NCBI RefSeq assembly: GCF_937893305.1
Contig: NZ_CALBGN010000015.1
Coordinates: forward strand, 186,001-250,000
DNA: 64,000 nucleotides
Direction: 5' to 3'
Source of the DNA: an uncultured Helicobacter sp.
GTDB taxonomy: Bacteria > Campylobacterota > Campylobacteria > Campylobacterales > Helicobacteraceae
Below are positions 1-8,290 of the stretch, piece after piece. The notes beneath the pieces are model-generated. The model saw only the letters and a list, made by a program, of their open reading frames with translations, was not told the origin of the DNA and ran no database searches. How positions within the stretch are numbered: the stretch's first letter is position 1; every line of letters starts with the position of its first letter. Both the position numbers and the translations under genes were made by a program.

Positions 1-223
1 TTGTCAAATTATGCGCAAAATAAATCGGTGTTGGACGTCCTTGAAAATGCTTTCTAATCTTTCGTAATTCTGCAATAAAATCACTATTTTGCGCAATTAA
101 ATCATAAGCAATATTGATTTCTTCCATTGCCTTTTTAATCGCATCTGGCACAAAACTTCCACCAAAACGACCAAAAAAACCATCTGCGTTTGGAAACTCC
201 TTTAGATATGGCTTTTGTTGCAT
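1..223 (-). CDS. trpB: Tryptophan synthase beta chain-like protein, N-terminal part (cut by window edge)
   Basis: The reading frame starts at ATG 223 behind a TAAGGAG site and runs off the left edge, giving 74 residues. The visible part has the glycine-rich FFGRFGGSFVP segment near residues 16-26 and GRPTPIYFAHNLT near 62-74, both typical of the pyridoxal-phosphate tryptophan synthase beta family. That enzyme condenses indole with serine to make tryptophan in the cytosol. The catalytic lysine lies outside the window. The short PNADGFFG lead-in differs from the most common TrpB N-terminus, so it could be a paralogue. No other trp gene is visible; the gene upstream encodes a membrane protein. 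Confidence 0.75.
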   Translation of the reverse strand, partial: MQQKPYLKEFPNADGFFGRFGGSFVPDAIKKAMEEINIAYDLIAQNSDFIAELRKIRKHFQGRPTPIYFAHNLT

Positions 224-232
224 ATTTTCTCC

Positions 233-1069
233 TTATATTTTTCTCTTTGTTGTTAGCTTCATCATCCAATTATTACTCCAACCAAATAACACCAAGATAT
301 AAAACACTTTACGCACTTCAAAATACGATTCTCCATTAACAAATCTAAACTCCCCAAAAAACATCACAAAACATACTACAAGCAATAAAAAAATATTAAA
401 ATATTCATAAGAGTCCATATTGCTATAACGCTTAAAACAATAATATCCAACGAAACAAAGCCCTAAGATAAACAACACCAAATCTAAATAGCCATAAACC
501 CCACTTTTAAAAAAAGGTGTAACAACAAATCCAAAAAGCGTGCAAACAATCACATTAAAGCTTGGCTGCGTAAGTTGCAACACTTTACCAATAGTGCTTT
601 TATCAAAACTTAAATTTGCTAAATAAATCACAGATGGAAAAAATACAAAAAAACAATAAAAAATATAATCTGTAATTATTTGATACAGATTTTTATAAAA
701 GGCACTTTCTCCACTTAATGCAATAGAATCTTTTAATGAAAAAATATCCAAAAACACGCGATTTAACAAAAACATCTCACTATAAAGCAAAAATAAAAAT
801 ACACACAACACAATTCCAATAACAACACTATACATTTTTGGTAAATGGCTAATATAAATACGCACAATATTAAAGACTGCCACAATCACGCTACAAACTA
901 GCAAAACGATTCCAATATTAAAATACACTCCAAAAGGCTGTGTTGTTAAGCGAAACATTTGCCCAAACTCATCAAAAGAATTCGTTAAAACCAACATTAA
1001 AATCGTAAAAAGTGCCAACACAAAATACAAAGAAGCGAACACCAAATACGGAACAGTAATTTTACGCAT
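233..1069 (-). CDS. Polytopic membrane protein of unknown function
   Basis: A 278-residue protein made mostly of hydrophobic stretches. The first covers about residues 7-29, and about seven or eight more follow, separated by short loops, so it should sit in the inner membrane. I recognise no catalytic or transport motif. The C-terminus is basic (KLTTKRKI). It starts at ATG 1069, ten bases after amiA ends, and is followed nine bases later by the trpB-like gene, so it probably belongs to the same transcript. From memory, H. pylori also has a hypothetical gene next to amiA (HP0771), but I cannot confirm homology here. Confidence 0.7.
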   Translation of the reverse strand: MRKITVPYLVFASLYFVLALFTILMLVLTNSFDEFGQMFRLTTQPFGVYFNIGIVLLVCSVIVAVFNIVRIYISHLPKMYSVVIGIVLCVFLFLLYSEMFLLNRVFLDIFSLKDSIALSGESAFYKNLYQIITDYIFYCFFVFFPSVIYLANLSFDKSTIGKVLQLTQPSFNVIVCTLFGFVVTPFFKSGVYGYLDLVLFILGLCFVGYYCFKRYSNMDSYEYFNIFLLLVVCFVMFFGEFRFVNGESYFEVRKVFYILVLFGWSNNWMMKLTTKRKI

Positions 1070-1079
1070 TTTTTAACCT

Positions 1080-2216
1080 TTATGGATTTTTTTGAAAATA
1101 CCCATCTACACCATCAGCAATTCCTAGTGCAAGGGCTTTTTGATAGGGGCTTTGATTGATACGCTTACCTTCTTTTGGGTGCGTAGTATAGCCAACCTCT
1201 AAAAGAACAGAAGGCATTATCGCACCCACAAGCACCCAAAATGGACCTTCTCTAACACCTCCATCAACAACTTGTTGAAATTTCCCGCGCAAAGATTGCA
1301 ACATTCCATATTGAATATCAATGGCAAGCTTGTTAGAAGCTATAATGCGCTGAGTATTTAAAGTATTTAAAAATGATTGTTTAGAAAAATAATTCATCAC
1401 TTCTGTATCGTCCTTATTTTCTAAAGCGGCGACTTTTTTAGCACGCTCACTTCTAGCAGTAGAAAGAAAATAACTCTCCACTCCTTCAAATTTCACTTTA
1501 TTTTCAGCAATAGCATTTGCATGAATAGAAATAAATAAATCTGCATTTTTATTATTTGCAAAACTTGTTCTTTGGCGCAATCCAATAAATACATCTTTTT
1601 GGCGTGTCATAAAGACTTTATAGCCACGCTTTTTAAGCTCATCATTTAAATATTTTCCAATCTTTAGCACAATGGTTTTTTCACAAACTTTCTCAACTCC
1701 CATAGCTCCACAATCTTTGCCTCCGTGTCCGGGATCTATAACAACAACTTTATTTCTATTAGTAGAAGTTTTTTTAGGAGAAGTATTGATTTTAGATTCC
1801 GTCTTTTGTGTGTTTTTTCTTTCAAAGAGAGCGGCAATAGAAATATTATCTGCTTGCATTTTTAAATTTGGAATCTTAAAGCTTGCGCGCTTCTTATCCA
1901 CATCTAAATCAATTTTTGCACTCTTAGGCAATGTAATTACAAGACGCACTTTTTCTTTAGAGTTTTGCGCAATTTTAATATTCACATCATCTTGAAAATC
2001 AAACACTCTTGCAGAACCTAATAATTCCGCATTAATATCATACACATAACGCACAATACCCTTGTTTTCTAATACAAAACGTTTAAAAGCGTTTTCTTTA
2101 AGATTTACATTAAAATCTAGCGAAACTCCATTTTGCAGTTGTTTAACCGCTATGATTTTTAAATCTGCAAAAAGCAGAGTTGAAAAAAAACAAAACGCAA
2201 AAATTAGGCGCATCAT
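1080..2216 (-). CDS. amiA: N-acetylmuramoyl-L-alanine amidase (Amidase_3)
   Basis: A 378-residue exported amidase that cuts the bond between N-acetylmuramic acid and the stem peptide, needed for daughter-cell separation. It opens with a signal peptide (LIFAFCFFSTLLFA, about residues 4-17) and a beta-rich AMIN-like region to about 125. A low-complexity linker follows, then the Amidase_3 domain from about 155. The zinc-binding pattern is visible: H164 in DPGHGG, E179, H232 in SIHANA, and the catalytic E340 in LLEVGYTTHP. The start codon overlaps the fabX stop as ATGA, implying translational coupling. An adjacent ATG three bases downstream is an alternative start. Confidence 0.93.
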   Translation of the reverse strand: MMRLIFAFCFFSTLLFADLKIIAVKQLQNGVSLDFNVNLKENAFKRFVLENKGIVRYVYDINAELLGSARVFDFQDDVNIKIAQNSKEKVRLVITLPKSAKIDLDVDKKRASFKIPNLKMQADNISIAALFERKNTQKTESKINTSPKKTSTNRNKVVVIDPGHGGKDCGAMGVEKVCEKTIVLKIGKYLNDELKKRGYKVFMTRQKDVFIGLRQRTSFANNKNADLFISIHANAIAENKVKFEGVESYFLSTARSERAKKVAALENKDDTEVMNYFSKQSFLNTLNTQRIIASNKLAIDIQYGMLQSLRGKFQQVVDGGVREGPFWVLVGAIMPSVLLEVGYTTHPKEGKRINQSPYQKALALGIADGVDGYFQKNP

Positions 2217-3304
2217 TGACTTAATTCATTAATGATTTCTTGAACACTTTGGATTTTTTCTATTTTATATCCATTTGCTCCGGTAAAATACAAGCCATTT
2301 TCTGGATCACCTAAATACCCATCCCCTAATCCATCTGCAATACAGTATCCTACCTTTTTAGCTTCTTCACCTCTGTGGCAAGGAGCAACACAATTACTAA
2401 TACAAGCAATCTTAGATTCTCTTCCTTCTCTTAAACCTTTAATCACACCTGTAACAACTGCGCGTGCTGGATAACCAACAGGAGATTTAATGAGTTCTAT
2501 ATCTTCTTTAGTAACCTTTGGCATTAGTGTATTATAGTAGCTTGCATCACATTCTTTAGCCCCTAAAAATCTTGTCCCCATTTGCACACCATTTGCCCCA
2601 AGATGCATAATATTATCAATATCTTTTCTATCCCAAATTCCACCAGCAGCAACAAGTGGAATCTCTCCCCATTTTTTGCTTTCTTCTAAGACTTCTGGCA
2701 CAATGGCTTCAAGTTGATGTTCTGGCTTAAAACAATCCTCATAACTCACTCCTTGATGTCCGCCACTTAAAGGACCTTCCACAATCACAGCATCAGGAAT
2801 TCTTTTATATCTACCCTCCCATCGCTTACACAAAATCTTTAATGCCTTAGCTGAAGATACAATCGGTATTAAAGCAACATTTGGAAAATTGCTTGTAAAT
2901 TCTGGCATATTTGTAGGCAATCCAGCCCCTGTGATAATCATATTTGCTCCCGCTTCACAAGCATCTCTTACCACTCTTCCATATTCATTAATTGCATAAA
3001 GGATATTTGCCCCCAAAGGTTTTTCACCACAAATTTTTCTTGCGTTTTTAAAAATCTCAAACAAAGATTCCTTAGAATAAAAATTTAGCGTATCAAAAGG
3101 GCGATTTTTGATTGCTTTTTGGATAAATGCGCTTTTTTGATAATATCCCGTCCCAACACACGATATAATTCCCATCGCACCAGTCTTTGACACACTTCCA
3201 GCAAGTCTATCCCAGCTTATCCCAACTCCCATTCCACCTTGAAAAATAGGAATCTCTATTGTATATTTACCGATTTTTAAGGGTTTTAGCGTTGTCTTTG
3301 ACAT
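2213..3304 (-). CDS. fabX: FabX-type flavin/iron-sulfur decanoyl-ACP dehydrogenase-isomerase (annotated elsewhere as nitronate monooxygenase)
   Basis: A 363-residue TIM-barrel flavoprotein of the nitronate monooxygenase/FabK fold. FMN-binding glycine segments are visible at GGMGVG (23-28), GAGLP (126-130), and VAAGGIWD (218-225). H183 in GGHQG matches the catalytic histidine of the family. Cysteines 301, 305, 309 and 321 form a cluster-like spacing. In H. pylori the gene in this position (HP0773, between amiA and tyrS) is FabX, an FMN and [4Fe-4S] enzyme that introduces the double bond in unsaturated fatty acid synthesis. The same neighbours and the four cysteines support that assignment over a plain nitronate monooxygenase. 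Confidence 0.85.
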   Translation of the reverse strand: MSKTTLKPLKIGKYTIEIPIFQGGMGVGISWDRLAGSVSKTGAMGIISCVGTGYYQKSAFIQKAIKNRPFDTLNFYSKESLFEIFKNARKICGEKPLGANILYAINEYGRVVRDACEAGANMIITGAGLPTNMPEFTSNFPNVALIPIVSSAKALKILCKRWEGRYKRIPDAVIVEGPLSGGHQGVSYEDCFKPEHQLEAIVPEVLEESKKWGEIPLVAAGGIWDRKDIDNIMHLGANGVQMGTRFLGAKECDASYYNTLMPKVTKEDIELIKSPVGYPARAVVTGVIKGLREGRESKIACISNCVAPCHRGEEAKKVGYCIADGLGDGYLGDPENGLYFTGANGYKIEKIQSVQEIINELSQ

Positions 3305-3313
3305 AAATTTCCT

Positions 3314-4528
3314 TTATTTTATAATCACTTTTGCAAATTTGCGCTTTCCAATTTGCAAGATATACTCACCCTCTTGCAAATTCAGCTTAGAATCTTCCAC
3401 CTTCTTGCTATTAAGCTTCAATGCGCCTTGTTTAATAGCGCGTAATGCTTCAGAGTTAGAATCGCAAAGTCCGCATTCTTGAGCTAATTGTGCAATCCAA
3501 ATCCCTTTTTCTTTAGTGAATACTTTTAAATCACTTGGCAATTCATCCTTGCTAAAAATTCTTGTAAATTCTTCTTTTGCGGCATTTGCAGCATTGATAT
3601 CATAATAACGCGCAATAATTTCTAAGGCTAAATCTTCTTTTACTGCTTTTGGATGCAATTCTCCACTCTCAACGCCTTGCTTTAATGCAACAATCTCTTG
3701 CAGACTCTTTGCGCTTAAAAGCTCATAATATCTCCACATCAAAGAATCTGAAATACTTAAAAGCCTTCCAAACATCTCTTTTGGTTCTTGTGTAATCCCA
3801 ACATAATTCCCCAAACTCTTACTCATTTTATTCACACCATCTAAACCCTCTAGCAAAGGCACCATCACCACAGATTGTTCTTTGTCTAATCCATAAGCAC
3901 GCTGCAAATGTCTCCCCATAAGCAAATTAAACTTTTGATCTGTGCCGCCAAATTCAATATCACAATTTAATGCCACAGAATCATAACCTTGTAGAAGTGG
4001 ATAAAAAAACTCTACAATGCTAATGGGATTTTGACTCTTAAAGCGTTTTTCAAAATCATCACGCTCTAGCATTCTTGCCACGGAGAATTTCGCTGCAAGC
4101 TCAATCATTCCACGCGTCCCTAAGGAGTCTAACCATTTAGAATTAAACACAATCTCCATTTTTGACGCGTCAAGCACTTTATAAACTTGCTCTTCATAAG
4201 TCTTTGCATTTTGCAAAACCTGATCTTTGCTTAAAGGCTTTCTTGTCTCACTTTTACCTGATGGATCTCCAATCATTCCCGTAAAATCACCAATGAGAAA
4301 AAATACTTTTGCGCCGTATTTTTGAAAAGTCGCTAACTTTTGCAAAAGCACAGTGTGCCCTAAATGCAAATCTGGTGCTGTGGGATCAAATCCTGCTTTA
4401 ATTGTATAAGTTTTGCCTTCTTTAAAATATTTTGTTACAAGTTCTTTAATATAATCAAAACCTATAATCTCCTGCACTCCGCGTTCAATCTCTGCTAATG
4501 CTTCTTTGATTTTAAATTCCACATTCAT
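3314..4528 (-). CDS. tyrS: Tyrosyl-tRNA synthetase
   Basis: A class I aminoacyl-tRNA synthetase that charges tRNA-Tyr, 404 residues. The HIGH signature appears as HLGH at 55-58 and KMSKS at 234-238. The binding segment GGTDQKFN lies near 194-201, and an S4-like RNA-binding domain closes the protein (NSKKV, about 373). I chose ATG 4528 because the TAAGGAG site lies five bases upstream; the GTG one codon earlier would be too close. It sits between spoT (9 bases upstream) and fabX, all on the same strand and probably co-transcribed. KMSKS rather than KFGKS is typical of the TyrS form found in this phylum. Confidence 0.96.
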   Translation of the reverse strand: MNVEFKIKEALAEIERGVQEIIGFDYIKELVTKYFKEGKTYTIKAGFDPTAPDLHLGHTVLLQKLATFQKYGAKVFFLIGDFTGMIGDPSGKSETRKPLSKDQVLQNAKTYEEQVYKVLDASKMEIVFNSKWLDSLGTRGMIELAAKFSVARMLERDDFEKRFKSQNPISIVEFFYPLLQGYDSVALNCDIEFGGTDQKFNLLMGRHLQRAYGLDKEQSVVMVPLLEGLDGVNKMSKSLGNYVGITQEPKEMFGRLLSISDSLMWRYYELLSAKSLQEIVALKQGVESGELHPKAVKEDLALEIIARYYDINAANAAKEEFTRIFSKDELPSDLKVFTKEKGIWIAQLAQECGLCDSNSEALRAIKQGALKLNSKKVEDSKLNLQEGEYILQIGKRKFAKVIIK

Positions 4529-4537
4529 CACTTCTCC

Positions 4538-6685
4538 TTAGTTTGCATACGCATCTTTTAGTGCATACACATCAATAATTTTATAATTGCTACCAAGTAA
4601 ATTTTTAATTGCTTTTACATCTGTAATACTACTCTCAAAACGCACTTCACAATGCGTTGCATAAGTGCTTTTTTGCGATCCTAGCTCCACGCCTAATACA
4701 TTAATATCTTGTTTAGCAAGAAAAGTTAAAAAGCTTGCAAGCACACCTTTTTGATTTTCTAATGCTACAATAAGCTTGTAAGTTTGTAATTTATCTTCTA
4801 ACCAACCCACATAGAGCATTTTTACACCTTTTTGTATTTCTAAATACGCTCTATCGCAAAGTTTGTGATGCACAAACGCTTTAGAACCACTCTTAAAAGC
4901 AATAATAGAATCTCCAAATTTTGGATGGCAACAATAATCAAATACCGCTTGATTAATAGTGTGATTGGTTTGAATCACAAGATTATCAAAATGCAATTCT
5001 TTTAACTTTAAGATTCTAATTTTAATCTGTTCTAAAAACCCTGCATTTTGACGATAATCATTTTTAATACGATTTTTAATATCTTTTAAATAACTAATCT
5101 CTGTTGTTGCTCGATACACTATATCTTCTAAATTATTTTGCACAATATAGTTTTCAATTTCTTCTGCGCCTTTGCCAAAAATTGTAGCAAGAATATTAAT
5201 CGCGCTTTTGCGTTCAATTTCTTTGATTCTACTAGCACAATTCATTTTTAATTGACTTTTTGCCCGCGAAGTTTTTACAGCATCTATCCAAGAACAGCGC
5301 AAAATTGTATCTTTTGCGGTAATAATTTTTACAATATCTCCGCTCTTAAGCGTTGTAAGAAGTGAAGTTTTTTGATTATTCACATAGGCTTCTTTAGCGC
5401 GATTTCCAATTTCTGTATGCACAGCATAAGCAAAATCAAGCACCACAGCACCAATGGGTAAAGAATAATTATCACCATCAGGAGAAAACACTACAATATC
5501 TTCTCTGTATAAATCGTTTTTCACAAGTTCATAAAATTCTTCAACAGAATTATTTTGAAATTGCAATTTATTTAGCCAATCCAAACTAGGACCACTATTT
5601 CCCCCTGTTTTATATTTCCAATGTGCTGCGATTCCATATTCTGCACTTTTATGCATATCTTCTGTGCGAATTTGCACTTCAAAAATTGCAGAATCATCAA
5701 AAAGTGTGCTGTGAATTGTTTGATAACCGTTTTCTTTAGGTAATGCGATGTAATCTTTAAAACGCGACATAATAGGCTTAAAGCGCAAATGTAAAATTCC
5801 AAGCGCACGATAGCATTCAAGAGGAGTTTTTACAATCACACGAATTGCCAATAAATCTAGCACCTCATCAATAGAAATTCCTTTGCGTTGCATTTTTAGA
5901 TAAATAGAATAATGCCGCTTCACGCGACTAGAAATTGTAAAATCACCTTCTGGGATTCCACCTTGAATAAGACTTTTTTTGACCTTTTGAATAAAAGCAT
6001 TAAGTTTTAATTGAATAGTTTGCTTATGGTTTTGAAAATATGTATCAATCTTTCTATAATCTTCTGGAAAAATATAATAAAAGCTTCTATCTTCAAGTTC
6101 ATTTTTCAATGAAGAAATCCCAAGCCTATGTGCAATAGGAGCATAAACCACAAGCGTTTCTTCTGAAATTCTTCTTTGCTTATTTGGAGCAAGTGCAGAA
6201 AGTGTTAGCATATTATGCATTCTATCACAAAGCTTAACAACAAGCACACGAACATCTTTTACAGAAGTAATTAACATTTTTCTAAAACTTAATGCTGCAA
6301 CAACTAGTTTTTCATTAGAATGAGAAGCAGGGAACTCTTCTGCGCGAATTGCAACAATTTTTGTAAGCCCATCAACTAAAGATGCCACATCTTCGCCATA
6401 ATCACGCTTTACATCTTCTAGTGTATAATCTGTATCTTCTACGACATCGTGCAAAAGTGCAGCACACACCATCACTTCATCGCCACCAAAATAAGAAACA
6501 ATACACGCTACAAGAAGTGGATGCACAATATAAGGCTCTCCACTTTTGCGCTTTTGTGTTTTGTGAGCTTCTGTGGCAAAAGTAATCGCATTTTGAATAT
6601 TTGGTGTTATTTCCACCATAGAATACAATAACTCCAATGCCGTTTTTGGACTAGAAATTTCTGCAATCTGTTCTAAAAACTTCAA
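4538..6685 (-). CDS. spoT: Bifunctional (p)ppGpp synthetase/hydrolase
   Basis: The single long RelA/SpoT homologue in view, 715 residues, controlling the stringent-response alarmone. The N-terminal HD hydrolase domain shows H55, HD at 79-80 and ED at 83-84, so hydrolysis should be intact. The synthetase domain follows at about 235-345 (RFKDYIALPKENGYQ). A TGS domain comes next (about 395-455, GAVVLDFAYAVHTEIG), and a C-terminal ACT domain lies at about 640-710. The start is TTG 6685 with an AAGGC site upstream. The gene follows rpoZ by 18 bases, an arrangement (rpoZ-spoT) common across bacteria. Confidence 0.96.
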   Translation of the reverse strand: MKFLEQIAEISSPKTALELLYSMVEITPNIQNAITFATEAHKTQKRKSGEPYIVHPLLVACIVSYFGGDEVMVCAALLHDVVEDTDYTLEDVKRDYGEDVASLVDGLTKIVAIRAEEFPASHSNEKLVVAALSFRKMLITSVKDVRVLVVKLCDRMHNMLTLSALAPNKQRRISEETLVVYAPIAHRLGISSLKNELEDRSFYYIFPEDYRKIDTYFQNHKQTIQLKLNAFIQKVKKSLIQGGIPEGDFTISSRVKRHYSIYLKMQRKGISIDEVLDLLAIRVIVKTPLECYRALGILHLRFKPIMSRFKDYIALPKENGYQTIHSTLFDDSAIFEVQIRTEDMHKSAEYGIAAHWKYKTGGNSGPSLDWLNKLQFQNNSVEEFYELVKNDLYREDIVVFSPDGDNYSLPIGAVVLDFAYAVHTEIGNRAKEAYVNNQKTSLLTTLKSGDIVKIITAKDTILRCSWIDAVKTSRAKSQLKMNCASRIKEIERKSAINILATIFGKGAEEIENYIVQNNLEDIVYRATTEISYLKDIKNRIKNDYRQNAGFLEQIKIRILKLKELHFDNLVIQTNHTINQAVFDYCCHPKFGDSIIAFKSGSKAFVHHKLCDRAYLEIQKGVKMLYVGWLEDKLQTYKLIVALENQKGVLASFLTFLAKQDINVLGVELGSQKSTYATHCEVRFESSITDVKAIKNLLGSNYKIIDVYALKDAYAN

Positions 6686-6703
6686 ACTTTGCCTTAAAAA
6701 ACT

Positions 6704-6931
6704 TTAAAAATCTTTAATCTGCACTTCTTCAATCTTATCTAAGCTAATTTTTCCTTCTGCAACCTCAAGAAGGGCAATATCAGAAAGTTTATTAACTTTT
6801 ACATCTTTATTAACAAGTGGTTTTGCACCACGACTAAGCTCATCAATTCTTGCAAATAAAATATTTGATAGCAAATATCTATCTCCATTTACTCTATCTA
6901 ACGCTACTGAAGCGATTTGTTCAATTCTCAT
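6704..6931 (-). CDS. rpoZ: RNA polymerase omega subunit
   Basis: A 75-residue omega subunit that assists assembly of the beta-prime subunit and is linked to ppGpp response. It begins MRIEQIASVALDRV and contains the NGDRYLLSNILFARIDEL segment typical of the family, followed by a short acidic tail. It lies between pyrH (16 bases upstream) and spoT (18 bases downstream) on the same strand. The length is normal for omega in Campylobacterota. Confidence 0.93.
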   Translation of the reverse strand: MRIEQIASVALDRVNGDRYLLSNILFARIDELSRGAKPLVNKDVKVNKLSDIALLEVAEGKISLDKIEEVQIKDF

Positions 6932-6947
6932 TTTTTTCCTTTATAAA

Positions 6948-7661
6948 TTAATTTAAAACTTTTGAGCAGATTGCACCAGATTCTCCTTGAATCACCTTTA
7001 GCAAATTTCCCTCACGCAACATATTACAAACAACAATTGGCAAATTATTGTCCTTTGCAAGTGCAATAGAAGTATCGTCCATTACTTTAATCTCGTCTTT
7101 TAAAGCCTGCTCATAGCTAATTCTCTCTAGCATTACTGCATCACTAAATTTCGCAGGATCTTTATCATACACGCCATCAACCTTTGTAGCCTTAATAATC
7201 ATCTCCGCTTCAATTTCAATTGCACGCAATGTCGCTGCTGTATCTGTTGTAAAAAACGGATTCCCCGTTCCTGCTACAAAAATCACAACACGCCCTTTTT
7301 CTAAATGTCTAATTGCACGACGATTAATATAACTCTCGCACACTTCTTTAATCTCTAAAGCACTTTGCACACGCACATCAATACCATAATATTCCAATGC
7401 TTCTTGCATTGCTACACCATTAATCACCGTTGCTAACATTCCCATATGATCACCACTTGTGCGACGAATCAATCCACCTTTTGACGCACTTACGCCACGC
7501 ACGAAGTTACCACCACCAATTACGATTCCAACTTCAATCTTATTTTCCACAAGCGTTTTAATCTCGCTTGCTAGATAATCTAAAATTTTACTTTCAATCC
7601 CAAAGCCACTCTCACCAGCCAACGCCTCTCCTGAATACTTAACCAAAACGCGCTTTGCCAT
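6948..7661 (-). CDS. pyrH: Uridylate kinase
   Basis: A 237-residue amino-acid-kinase-fold enzyme that phosphorylates UMP to UDP. The N-terminal KYSGEALAGE loop, the GGGNFVRG phosphate-binding motif near residues 49-56, and the GTGNPFFTTDTAA segment near 130-142 are characteristic of bacterial UMP kinases. It is the first gene of the run pyrH-rpoZ-spoT-tyrS-fabX-amiA. The 82 bases upstream separate it from the lipoprotein gene and are AT-rich. No strong Shine-Dalgarno sequence is seen before ATG 7661. Confidence 0.96.
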   Translation of the reverse strand: MAKRVLVKYSGEALAGESGFGIESKILDYLASEIKTLVENKIEVGIVIGGGNFVRGVSASKGGLIRRTSGDHMGMLATVINGVAMQEALEYYGIDVRVQSALEIKEVCESYINRRAIRHLEKGRVVIFVAGTGNPFFTTDTAATLRAIEIEAEMIIKATKVDGVYDKDPAKFSDAVMLERISYEQALKDEIKVMDDTSIALAKDNNLPIVVCNMLREGNLLKVIQGESGAICSKVLN

Positions 7662-7743
7662 TTGCTTTGCCTTTACTTTAATAATTACTTAAAATCCGCA
7701 ATTTTAATCAAAACTTACTTAATAATCGTGTAAATTTCTAAAA

Positions 7744-8169
7744 TCACTTGCCAATTTCATCATTTTTTTGGCGCAATTTTTGAATTTGTGTTTCTTGTAG
7801 AATATATGCTTTTTGTAAATGCAAGCTAGGACTATCCTTATCGGAATCCTTTTGTAAATCTCCTTTTAAATTGTCCTTACTTAAGCTTTCAAATTGTTCA
7901 AAATGCTCTTTTGCTCCTGTGTTTTCAAAGCGCAAATCCCCTAAATTCTTAGAATGCAACTCTTTACTTAAAGAATCCAAATGGCTTTTTAGATTCTTTT
8001 TTAGCTCTTTTTGCAAGGGAGTTTCTAACGCTTCTATATCTTCTGTTTTCTTTGTTTTTTCAAGCTCTAAGGTCTTATTGGATTCCATTTTCTCATCTTT
8101 AGATTCCTTATCTAGCTCCGCAGAACACGCCCCAAATAAAACAACAAAACACGCAATTAATAACCGCAA
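7744..8169 (-). CDS. Small highly charged lipoprotein of unknown function
   Basis: A 141-residue protein with an N-terminal hydrophobic stretch ending in a lipobox, LFGAC, so Cys15 should be lipidated and the protein membrane-anchored. The rest is dominated by Lys, Glu, Asp and Ser, with predicted long helices and possible coiled coil (about 40-141). I see no enzyme motif. The start is TTG 8169 with AAGG seven bases upstream; the frame has a stop three codons further upstream (8181), so no other start is possible. H. pylori has a hypothetical gene at a similar place next to pyrH, but I do not claim orthology. Confidence 0.65.
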   Translation of the reverse strand: MRLLIACFVVLFGACSAELDKESKDEKMESNKTLELEKTKKTEDIEALETPLQKELKKNLKSHLDSLSKELHSKNLGDLRFENTGAKEHFEQFESLSKDNLKGDLQKDSDKDSPSLHLQKAYILQETQIQKLRQKNDEIGK

Positions 8170-8290
8170 AACAAAGCCTTAAAAAACAAATTTTTATTAA
8201 AATTCTATCCATTATCTGCTTTATTTTTGTTACTTCTTGTTGCTTTCAAGTTTTTTAGGTTATATTTATCCATTTACAAAAAGGACTCCA

